Assembly (NCBI GenBank): GCA_029975625.1
Contig: JARKOR010000064.1
Location: 1 to 14,833 of the forward strand
Source of the DNA: Nanosynbacter sp.
GTDB lineage: Bacteria > Patescibacteriota > Saccharimonadia > Saccharimonadales > Saccharimonadaceae
Direction of reading: 5' to 3'
DNA: 14,833 bases
Below the pieces are notes generated by a model that was not told the DNA's origin, did not search any database, and saw nothing but the letters and a program-made list of their open reading frames with translations. Every line of letters begins with the position of its first letter. The stretch's first letter is position 1. This document shows, piece by piece, positions 7,379-14,796 of this stretch. The translations under genes and the position numbers were made by a program.

Positions 7379-8287
7379 CTAACCTCCTATGGCTGCGATC
7401 AGCTTGTCTTTGACATCCTTGATCTTCTGCTCTTGTTCGGCTTCAGTGAGTTTTGGCAGCCCAAAAAAGCCCGCATGCTTCGTATCGGTGCTCTCTGCAT
7501 GTAGTGTATTTCTGATCCACTCTTCCACTCCATCTTGTTCTAGCCGATAAATCGCCCCCATTTCGAATTCCATCCTACCATAGCCACGTCCTCCGCGTGC
7601 TCCTACCTGGATAGGGTAAATCTGCGAGTTGAAGCCTTCTAGAGCCAGCAGCACAAGTCCAATCTCCTCATCAGATAGATTCTGCGCCACCAGATTCAGC
7701 TCAAATGTCACCCCAGGTGGAACTACATCGGCCTTATACAGCAGTTTATTCTTAGCTGTGCCGCGGGCTGGATCGATAGCCACAGACGTATCCACGTAGG
7801 TCAATCGCCTGCTATCCCAACCCAACAGTCTGTCGTTCATAGCTTCGAGATCGCCTGTGCAACAAGTTGCATCCCAGACCTCTACTTTGCCGGCGTTGAC
7901 CGGAGTGCCAAACAGCAGCTCTAGATAGCTGAAATCATTCTGGGCTTGTAGGATCTGCTCAGTTTGGTCTTCTTCAAGTAGCTCAGCATAATTACGATCC
8001 ACGGCCCATTGTGTGCCTATGCCCTCCATCACAGTGAGCAGCCAGTTGCGCAATACACCGCGCAGCGAGCTGCCTGGAATAAGCGGCTTGCAGCGGTGGT
8101 CGGTGATGATAGTGGAGATGTTGGGTATCTTCCCAACTTTCTCCATGAATTTATTCCTCTCATCCTCGCTACTAAACTCCATTGGTCGCTCTTCGCCTGT
8201 GCCAATATGCAGCGGCGACAGGGTTGTTAGCGTGCCGGTAATACGATATCGATTAGAAAAGGCGTCGCCTTTAAGTTGATTTGTCAT
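7379..8287 (-). CDS. Csm3-like Cas7 backbone subunit
   Basis: The 302-aa length is near that of Csm3 and other Cas7 proteins. Motifs are LSPLHIGTGEE (23-33), CKPLIPGSSLRGVLR (66-80), LELLFGT (122-128), VAIDPARGTAKNKLLY (169-184) and GARGGRGYGRMEFE (229-242). The VAIDR-like segment and glycine loop are hallmarks of Csm3/Cmr4 subunits that polymerise along the crRNA. The loop that normally carries the target-RNA-cutting Asp reads NISTIITDHR here, and no Asp falls clearly in place; D42 or D62 could substitute. The ATG at 8287 has a GAGGTGGAT site right before it and overlaps the upstream gene by 17 bp. Confidence 0.85.
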   Translation of the reverse strand: MTNQLKGDAFSNRYRITGTLTTLSPLHIGTGEERPMEFSSEDERNKFMEKVGKIPNISTIITDHRCKPLIPGSSLRGVLRNWLLTVMEGIGTQWAVDRNYAELLEEDQTEQILQAQNDFSYLELLFGTPVNAGKVEVWDATCCTGDLEAMNDRLLGWDSRRLTYVDTSVAIDPARGTAKNKLLYKADVVPPGVTFELNLVAQNLSDEEIGLVLLALEGFNSQIYPIQVGARGGRGYGRMEFEMGAIYRLEQDGVEEWIRNTLHAESTDTKHAGFFGLPKLTEAEQEQKIKDVKDKLIAAIGG

Positions 8288-10139
8288 TATCCACCTCGCG
8301 AGCTTGATAAGATTCGATGGGATGATCCCAATGCCAGTTAAGGTTCACAGCAATTTCCCCATATCCGTTCTCAGGGACAAACGGGCAGTTCTTCCAAATG
8401 GCACGGTTGTACTTCCCGTATTCATCGAGCGCCCATTTTGGCAATGGTAGGCCACCTGACAACCATCTGGTTAGGACTGCAATCGCTTTCTCCTCATCTA
8501 CTGCCTGCAGCTTGAAGAGGCTGCCATCGAGCGTGAGATAATAGGGCCGATAACGATTGGGATGACCAGCTCGTTCTGCTGCACCCAGATATCGATGGTA
8601 TAGGTATCCTCCCTCAAATCCCTGATGAGCAAAGAAATCAATCAGTTCCAATGAACCTTCGGATAGATCCTGCCAGTACTTAGCATATGCTTCATGCAGG
8701 TCCATACCAAGTGGCAACGATCGCACCTCGGCAGGATCAAGCATTATGGCACTGCTTTGCAGTGTCACCAGTACAAGCCCATCTTTAATGAGATCATGAT
8801 TGTGAGCAGCTGGGGTGGCAAGACCATCATTCGCTGCCACAGTCACCGATCGGCCCAGTTTCCCTAGTCGGTGTAGGTGCAGATGCACAGCGGCTGCGAA
8901 CTGCTGACGAGCAGCTGTCCGCTCTGAAGGTTCCAATATAGAATCGAAGTTTACGTTGCAGATCCACTCTATAGGCTGAGGCTGCTCTTCGTCAGTATGC
9001 GGTGCGTAGAACTGGTAGGTGAATAGCTGCCCTTCGGCAGTACGCTGTGAGACATCGTTGATCTCCGACCGGGTGACGAACAACTCTGCTGGTTTCGCCA
9101 AACCTATATACCGATCGAGCTTCTTGGCGTCACCTTGGTAGGCTGGGCTCTGGCAACCATCCACAAGAGGCACGGACTCTTTGGATAACGCAACATCGCT
9201 GATTGAGCCATTGTACTCCACCGCAGATAGTGGCAACCGGACTGGCCGAGGCCCGCCAGCAAGCACAGGCAGCGCATGGGTCACACGGATTGCTGAGAAG
9301 TTCCTGACTAATGCATCAAAACCAGGGAATTCAGTCGCACAGCTTGCATCCAGCGGCTTCGTCACGGGAAATACACCGTGAGCCTCATTCAGTGCCGCAG
9401 CCAGTGCGCCTTTGATCAGACCTCCCGATAGTTCTTGGCGGGAGGCAATATAATTGGTTCGTCTGCTTTTTATTCCTCCAGCCAGCAGAGGTTCATGCGC
9501 AGTGATCCTAAGGTGCAACGCGTTTGTTGTTCCGGCAAGCGCCGGATTTGCTGATGTGTTTTTTTTAGAGGGAGCACTTACCTGCACCGATTTCAGCCGA
9601 CCGAACCCGACTCCTTTCTCTGCACCAACCGTTGCTAGCCACTGCAGGCCAAGTCGCACCAGACTCGCCAGTCGGGTAGCAGCACGCAGATCCGGTGCGC
9701 TAAAGGTCACCTCGCCATTGAAGCAGATTTCAGTCCCGCTCGGGAAGAGGTCCTCCACCTCACGCAATAGGTTCTGCTTTGCGGTCTGCGAAGCGCGGTT
9801 GATGGTTACGCGTGTGCGCGTCTCCTCATTGTCTGGGTCGATGCTGCTGACAAGGTCCCCAAAGCGGAATGTGGCAGGGAGGGGCTCATAACTGCCTTCA
9901 TCGCTCTTCGTGCCAAACAGTCCTTTGAGATCGAATTGGTCCGCAGGATCAAAGAACGGCTCCAATTCCTCCAATGAAGATCGCAGTTTGCCCTTGAGGT
10001 GACTGCTCGGGATAACAAGTTGCTTCAAATGATCACGATATGCCGACTTGTCCACTCCATACCTATCAGGCCCGGTTGCAGCAGTTAGGAACGGTCCTAA
10101 TACTATGAGACTTATCGCACAAGTATAACGTTGCATCAT
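8271..10139 (-). CDS. Fused Cas7-Csx10-like RAMP protein
   Basis: From ATG 10139 the protein has 622 aa and appears to hold two RAMP units. Unit 1 (1-190) has LGPFLTAATG, YGVDKSAYRD (27-36), VIPSSHLKGKLR (42-53), LKGLFGTKSD and GVGFGRLKSV (176-185). D30 sits where the Csm3 catalytic Asp lies. Unit 2 (about 205 onward) has LHLRITAHEPLLAGG, ELSGGLIKGALAAAL (236-250) and RYRPYYLTLDGSLFKL (529-544), resembling Csx10, the Cas5-type subunit of subtype III-D. A Cas7-Cas5 fusion would place the handle-gripping subunit and the first backbone subunit in one chain. The frame extends upstream to 10187, but ATG 10139 overlaps the cas10 stop as ATGA and has GAGGAG upstream, so I choose it. The gene ends 17 bp inside the next one. 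Confidence 0.82.
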   Translation of the reverse strand: MMQRYTCAISLIVLGPFLTAATGPDRYGVDKSAYRDHLKQLVIPSSHLKGKLRSSLEELEPFFDPADQFDLKGLFGTKSDEGSYEPLPATFRFGDLVSSIDPDNEETRTRVTINRASQTAKQNLLREVEDLFPSGTEICFNGEVTFSAPDLRAATRLASLVRLGLQWLATVGAEKGVGFGRLKSVQVSAPSKKNTSANPALAGTTNALHLRITAHEPLLAGGIKSRRTNYIASRQELSGGLIKGALAAALNEAHGVFPVTKPLDASCATEFPGFDALVRNFSAIRVTHALPVLAGGPRPVRLPLSAVEYNGSISDVALSKESVPLVDGCQSPAYQGDAKKLDRYIGLAKPAELFVTRSEINDVSQRTAEGQLFTYQFYAPHTDEEQPQPIEWICNVNFDSILEPSERTAARQQFAAAVHLHLHRLGKLGRSVTVAANDGLATPAAHNHDLIKDGLVLVTLQSSAIMLDPAEVRSLPLGMDLHEAYAKYWQDLSEGSLELIDFFAHQGFEGGYLYHRYLGAAERAGHPNRYRPYYLTLDGSLFKLQAVDEEKAIAVLTRWLSGGLPLPKWALDEYGKYNRAIWKNCPFVPENGYGEIAVNLNWHWDHPIESYQAREVDNDKST

Positions 10140-11680
10140 GCCTTCCACTCCTCTGCGAAATCCCAGAGATCGGCCAGGAGATACCATCCAGCATCATTAT
10201 CCCTAGTTAGGGCATCAATCGCCGCAAGCACGGCATCCCGCTGTTCAGGGGCGACTGATTCGCATAAACGCTCACACAATTCGCTCTTTCTTGCACCGTA
10301 GCCTTGGCTGATAGCCTTGGCTATTTCAACTACGTGCCCTTTCGGTACAGCTGCGCGAATTATCTGAATATTAGTGCGCAGTTTCGACAAATCATTGGCG
10401 TACAGCAGCATCCCGCTGGTGTCATCCATGCGGTAATAGCGCTCAAGAAACTGTTCGAGAGAACCTCGGAGCATGTCAAAGGACTCTAGGACCAAGTACC
10501 GCGCTGCATTGCAGTATTTAGGATTCGACAACCATCCATGAGGTCGATCTCGATCCTCCTCAGTGAGACCAGCCAACGCGGGATCTAAAGCGAAAGCTGC
10601 CTCAAACTGATCGGAGATGTTCCTTCTAGTCATGCCCAAGAGTATGTTTGCCAGCCGGCGAATCTGTAGAATTGGCGCATTATGGTGGCAAAAGATCACA
10701 GCAGCCCGGTGGGTCATCGGCACATCTCCGTATCGTTCATCGCTGAATTTGAGTCTTGCAGCAATTCGGTAGAAGTGTTCGAGCACCTCCAGGCCTTTCC
10801 ATGCAGGCACAATAAGCGTGAATTCATCACCGCCCCATAGCAGCAATTCAATACGCAGGCCTTCCTTGCCGTCGTCCATGACCCGGAAATCAGGATCAGT
10901 ACGGGCACGTTTCAGAACATCGCTTAGAAACACATTCCGACAATCCTGGATAGTGTCATCGAACGCTGTGCGCTTTGTGTCAGTATCACAGACTGCGCTG
11001 CGAATGCGACCGAAGCTATTGCCATCAACCTGCATCAAAGCAATCTTGCCACTAAGGATGCCCTTATGATCATCAATTGCCAATTTGCCGAGATCCTTGG
11101 CGACAAGGTCATCCTCATAGGTTTGGCCGTCGAGCAATTGGCTGAAAAGGTGCTGCTTGATCTTGCGCCCCACCTTACGGCGGTGGTCCGCGGCTGCGCT
11201 AATCTTCGCTCCTGTCACACCAGGATCGACGTTGTAGGACACTACGCCTGGCCGCCAACCATCAAGATAACATTCCTGGTCTGTATTCTCGAATGGTGGT
11301 ACAACTACAGTTGGCATTCGCCATTGTTGCCTGCGAACATCTGCATCTAAATGTTCAAGAACTAGCTTGAAGTTGTTGGGGATTTCTCTCTCAACAGCCA
11401 CCAAGAATGTAGCATGACCTTGGGTAATGCTACGTAACGTTCTAAGAACATGCTGTACCATGACTCTCTTTTGAGCGGCCAAATCTCCAGGATCCTCATA
11501 GGAAAATATGCCCTTGCTCGCCGCAGTGGCGATGGATTTGAGAGCTGGGATAGCCGTCGGGAGGCTTTTAACCGCATCAAGCAGCATGAAACTTCCTCCA
11601 CGGATAGTACTGATGTCGTACGTGTCACTAATAACATTATCGAGATTGAAGGCTTCGGCTTGAACGTAATATATAGGCAT
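10136..11680 (-). CDS. cas10: Cas10-like subunit with GGDEF, no HD nuclease domain
   Basis: The 514-aa protein starts directly in the first palm-like domain (YVQAEAFNLDNVISDTYD, then ISTIRGGSF at 24-32) and lacks the N-terminal HD nuclease of many Cas10 proteins. The second palm has the metal-binding core IALMQVDGNSFG (213-224, D219) and LLLWGGDEFTLIVPA (279-293). The usual GGDD is GGDEF, as in diguanylate cyclases; both acidic residues that could bind metal are present, so nucleotide cyclase activity is plausible. With the HD domain absent, ssDNA cutting is not expected, and signalling would be the main output. AAGGAG precedes the ATG, and a tiny reading frame ends 6 nt upstream. It is the first intact gene of the type III operon; the next gene overlaps by 4 bp. 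Confidence 0.88.
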   Translation of the reverse strand: MPIYYVQAEAFNLDNVISDTYDISTIRGGSFMLLDAVKSLPTAIPALKSIATAASKGIFSYEDPGDLAAQKRVMVQHVLRTLRSITQGHATFLVAVEREIPNNFKLVLEHLDADVRRQQWRMPTVVVPPFENTDQECYLDGWRPGVVSYNVDPGVTGAKISAAADHRRKVGRKIKQHLFSQLLDGQTYEDDLVAKDLGKLAIDDHKGILSGKIALMQVDGNSFGRIRSAVCDTDTKRTAFDDTIQDCRNVFLSDVLKRARTDPDFRVMDDGKEGLRIELLLWGGDEFTLIVPAWKGLEVLEHFYRIAARLKFSDERYGDVPMTHRAAVIFCHHNAPILQIRRLANILLGMTRRNISDQFEAAFALDPALAGLTEEDRDRPHGWLSNPKYCNAARYLVLESFDMLRGSLEQFLERYYRMDDTSGMLLYANDLSKLRTNIQIIRAAVPKGHVVEIAKAISQGYGARKSELCERLCESVAPEQRDAVLAAIDALTRDNDAGWYLLADLWDFAEEWKA

Positions 11681-11686
11681 AGATGC

Positions 11687-11777
11687 TTACTCCTTCATTA
11701 ACAACAATTCAGCTTTTTCGAGCCACTTTTCAAACGCAGGAATTATTTGCGGTATGATATCACCAACTTTTTTTCAT
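11687..11777 (-). pseudogene. Tiny reading frame before cas10, broken at an A7 tract
   Basis: On the minus strand a frame of 26 residues (VGDIIPQIIPAFEKW... ending LLLMKE, TAA at 11689-11687) precedes cas10 by 6 nt, and its last codons form the cas10 ribosome site. The composition suggests an amphipathic helix. The frame has no start of its own: TGA lies directly upstream. An ATG at 11777 followed by seven A residues would join it if one A were removed, giving a 29-residue peptide. It may be a gene remnant, a slippage-controlled short gene, a sequencing error, or chance. I cannot assign a family. Confidence 0.35.
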
Positions 11778-11788
11778 ATAATCTATCC
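11775..11788 (-). promoter_or_regulatory. Possible TATA element of the cas10 operon
   Basis: GATTATATGAAA at about 11772-11783 on the minus strand lies in the 109-bp gap between the Csb2 fragment and cas10. It would start a transcript with a roughly 70-nt 5' leader. Read-through from the Csb2 fragment is equally possible, and nothing else supports this element. Confidence 0.2.
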
Positions 11789-11789
11789 T

Positions 11790-12605
11790 TCATCCCCATA
11801 ACTCAACAAATCCCCCCATTCCAAAGTGGCTCTCCGCCCCCACAGCCACCGGCCCCTGCACCGCTTCCGCAAACTCGATCCTGAATCCGTACCCGGCTCC
11901 GTCCGCAGCCTGCTTTCCCGCTCTGCGCTCCCTGCGGCGTAGGAAGGCATGCCATGGCACTTCCCTCCCGCCTAGCATCGTGCCTTCGACCGGCTCCACC
12001 TTCAAAGGCCTGGGAAATCCCGCCTCCCCCAGCAAGCGTAGAAGATCGTGCTCAGGGCTCCCTTTCTGCAGCCCACTATCATCGTATTTAGGCACACCTG
12101 CTCGGGTCCTCTTTGCATGCCTTGTGGAAAGGAATGGCGTTCTAGAAACCCAGCTTCGGCTCTTCCCCAAAAGAGCGCAGCCTCTGAAGTCCTCCGGCCT
12201 GCCCAGCTTCTGCAGGGCCAGGTCCACCTCCAGCTCGCCCGGTCCCCAGATCCTGCCCAGGCTCTCCAGAGCCGCTTTCTCCTGCGGCCCGAAGCCCAGG
12301 CGGGCGTAGACTGTGATGTTGGTGATCTCTCCTCTCCCGTCCCTTTCCGGATCGCACTCGCAGAAGATGTAAGCATGGACGTGCCCCTGCAGGGGCCTGT
12401 GCGAGCTGTCGCAGCCTGTGAATACGCATGAGCCGTCAGATAGATTGACCAGAGCCAGGTGCATTCTTTCCGCGAGGAAGAGCGCAGAGGTAAGCTTTGG
12501 CGGCTGGCCGCCGCAAACATTGAATCTGGCAACCGATGGCTGCTCAGGCACTGCTTTGAAGGTTTTGCCGCGGTCTCCTCCTGCTCCAGATCCCTCAATC
12601 TGCAA
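11790..12605 (-). pseudogene. csb2: 5'-truncated Csb2 (Cas5-Cas6 fusion family), C-terminal Cas6-like half
   Basis: The 271-residue frame matches the C-terminal half of Csb2/GSU0054-family proteins of subtype I-G (formerly I-U): VARF (25-28), GHVHAYIF (74-81), TVYARLGFGP (98-107), SWVSRTPFLSTRH (151-163), and GFRIEFAEAVQGPVAVG...HFGMGGF (240-266). Full-length members also have a Cas5-like N-terminal half, absent here: a TAA lies two codons before the first possible start (TTG 12605), and the array C leader begins 72 bp further on. Codon use is much richer in G and C than in the neighbouring genes, suggesting a separate origin. It points the same way as cas10, 109 bp upstream of it. Either it is dead, or the retained Cas6-like half still cuts pre-crRNA for this locus, which lacks another Cas6. 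Confidence 0.78.
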
Positions 12606-12676
12606 TGGTTATCACTCTTCAGCTCTGCAGTACACTCTCAAATGTTAAGTACTTTTGGTGATATACCGATAAAATT

Positions 12677-12959
12677 GAGCACTTGGATCGGAACTTTTTT
12701 ATAGAATGATTGCCAATTAAGGGACGAAGTGGTTCCAGGAGGTCATTTGGGCTTGAAGCACCCAGTAATACGAAAACTCCTGTGAAGACATACGCACAGT
12801 ATTTATTATTTCGCTAAGTGAGCGACCCTCTCGAAAAGGCTCTGCATAGCGAATCAGATATAAATGGGTCAGTCACACTCATAAAATAATAAAATAGTGG
12901 CCGAACCTCTCGAAATACACCTCTTTTTTAGCATCAGTAAAGGCCTTAAAATGGCTGCC
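12677..12959 (+). promoter_or_regulatory. CRISPR leader of array C (second copy)
   Basis: Positions 12677-12798 repeat the block at 492-613. About 12941-12959 (GGCCTTAAAATGGCTGCC) repeats the block that abuts array B. The middle part is AT-rich and differs from the array B leader. A TATA-like GATATAAAT lies near 12857-12865. The conserved TTATAGAAT (12699-12707) also reads as CTATAAAA on the minus strand and could serve the Csb2 fragment. Confidence 0.8.
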
Positions 12960-14510
12960 CTATCCATGTCTGAAAAGACGTGGCCCAATTGAAACCCCAA
13001 CCACTATTTTTAATTGGAAAACCTTCTAGCTATCCATGTCTGAAAAGACGTGGCCCAATTGAAACTTTGTGACTACCTGGGCGCGATATGCGTCGGAATA
13101 TCTATCCATGTCTGAAAAGACGTGGCCCAATTGAAACCGCCGCTTTGAGCGTCGTATTCGGTTTTGAGTTGTTCTATCCATGTCTGAAAGGACGTGGCCC
13201 AATTGAAACACTATGAGACAAAAAATATCCTATTCGTTGAGGGGACCTATCCATGTCTGAAAGGACGTGGCCCAATTGAAACGCCGTTGTACCGGTACAT
13301 CCAAACTTCCTTGGTCCCTATCCATGTCTGAAAGGACGTGGCCCAATTGAAACCAAACATACTCTCAATTGTCATGTATATACCTCACTTCTATCCATGT
13401 CTGAAAGGACGTGGCCCAATTGAAACGGGCGGGAAATATACCCACACATCATAGATGCCATCTATCCATGTCTGAAAGGACGTGGCCCAATTGAAACTTG
13501 GAATACCTCTGCCACAACTATCGGATATTTTGCTATCCATGTCTGAAAGGACGTGGCCCAATTGAAACCTCTATCACGCCTTCCCGGTTCGTTAATTTCT
13601 GCAGTCTATCCATGTCTGAAAGGACGTGGCCCAATTGAAACCCGGTAACCCTGACCACCAGGGAATTCCTCTGGGCTATCCATGTCTGAAAGGACGTGGC
13701 CCAATTGAAACGTTTCGGCTAATTTCCAAATCGTTGGTGATCCCTCCTCTATCCATGTCTGAAAGGACGTGGCCCAATTGAAACTCGGGCACGAGCGCCC
13801 CGGTCTCGTCCGTCACCGTCGACTATCCATGTCTGAAAGGACGTGGCCCAATTGAAACGATGCCTCGAATGCGTAATACACGCGCCTATATTGTCTATCC
13901 ATGTCTGAAAGGACGTGGCCCAATTGAAACATTCAAAATCCGCTAATTCATATAATTCCAATCCGCTATCCATGTCTGAAAGGACGTGGCCCAATTGAAA
14001 CCCTGTCCCATCTCGGAAGTAGAAAGAAGCTGGGATACTATCCATGTCTGAAAGGACGTGGCCCAATTGAAACATTGATTCTCTTAGGGTCATTTTTAAT
14101 ATCCCTCTTCTCTATCCATGTCTGAAAGGACGTGGCCCAATTGAAACGCCCATGTAACCCGGCACGCCAAACAACCAACGGCCAACTATCCATGTCTGAA
14201 AGGACGTGGCCCAATTGAAACTTCTAATATCTTCAGTAGTAAATAGCCCATTGTCCACTATCCATGTCTGAAAGGACGTGGCCCAATTGAAACATAATTA
14301 ACTCCACCATATTCAACGCAACCTTCGATCTCTCCATGTCTGAAAGGACGTGGCCCAATTGAAACGCAGAATCTGCTCCAGTATGTGCCAGCTATGGTGA
14401 TCTATCCATGTCTGAAAGGACGTGGCCCAATTGAAACCTCGCACGCTGAGCAGTTGCGTGTTGGGCAGTCGTACCTATCCATTTCTGCGAAGAAGTGGCC
14501 CAGTCAAAAA
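12960..14510 (+). CRISPR. CRISPR array C: 22 repeats, 21 spacers
   Basis: Repeats of 36 bp begin at 12960, 13030, 13102, 13174, 13247, 13318, 13391, 13462, 13533, 13606, 13676, 13749, 13823, 13895, 13966, 14038, 14112, 14186, 14258, 14330, 14402 and 14475; spacers are 34-38 bp. The three leader-proximal repeats carry CTGAAAAGACG. All later ones carry CTGAAAGGACG, except for one A3C change at 14330 and the decayed last copy. The 3' end ATTGAAAC is the crRNA 5' handle. The repeat is the same as in arrays A and B. The array is read from the leader at left, and recent spacers lie nearest 12996. Confidence 0.98.
14475..14510 (+). repeat. Degenerate terminal repeat of array C
   Basis: The last copy has CCATTTCTGCGAAGAAGTGG at its core and its 3' end is decayed to CAGTCAAAAA. 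Positions 9 and 20 have both changed (G to T, C to A), keeping a base pair in the hairpin. Its loop is GCGA, as in the first two repeats of array A. An A-run and then a T-run (14505-14518) follow and may help end the array transcript. Confidence 0.9.
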
Positions 14511-14547
14511 ACTTTTTGTTAGCTTCGCTATTGCCCTCAAAACGCGG

Positions 14548-14796
14548 TCAGGCCCGCTCTTTCATCCGCCTGCACTCCTCTATCCCGAGCTCAGTGAGCT
14601 GATAGGTCATCTCATTCCTTGTTGGATGCCTGGCGACATATCCTTTGCTGACCAACTTTCCCAGGGCCTTTTTGACCCTGTGCCCCAGGTTGGGGAATCT
14701 GCGAACCAGGACATGCTCGGGCAAATGAGCGGCCTTTGCCATGCCCGTCTCCTGGCACAGTTTAACGAGAATAGCCCTTTCGAAGTCGGTTATCAC
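14548..14796 (-). CDS. Small winged-helix DNA-binding protein
   Basis: The 82-aa protein has the helix and wing pattern of archaeal MarR/ArsR-like regulators: DFERAILVKLC (4-14), a second helix region around AAHLPEHVLVRRF, the recognition-type helix LGHRVKKALGKLVSKGYVARH, and a wing YQLTELGIEECRRM near the C-terminus. GTG at 14796 is the likely start. There is no clear ribosome site, and a TTAAATCTA element about 20 nt upstream would suit a leaderless transcript. It is transcribed toward array C and ends 37 bp from its last repeat. The regulated genes are unknown; CRISPR control is possible but only suggested by position. Confidence 0.72.
   Translation of the reverse strand: MITDFERAILVKLCQETGMAKAAHLPEHVLVRRFPNLGHRVKKALGKLVSKGYVARHPTRNEMTYQLTELGIEECRRMKERA

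Noticed and set aside
9454..9891. 145-codon plus-strand frame opposite the fused RAMP gene
   Set aside because: It is a shadow of a gene with clear RAMP motifs and overlaps in the minus-strand operon.
10140..10187. Upstream extension of the fused RAMP to 10187
   Set aside because: It would add 16 residues inside cas10; ATG 10139 gives an ATGA overlap and has GAGGAG upstream, as in the rest of the operon.
12002..12598. 198-codon minus-strand frame in the Csb2 region
   Set aside because: Its composition (Arg, Ser and Trp rich) is that of an out-of-frame reading of G+C-rich DNA, whereas the 271-codon frame shows Csb2 motifs.
13026..14093. Minus-strand open frames within array C with a repeated FQLGHVLSDMDS peptide
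   Set aside because: They are translations of the CRISPR repeat itself, with spacers filling the gaps.
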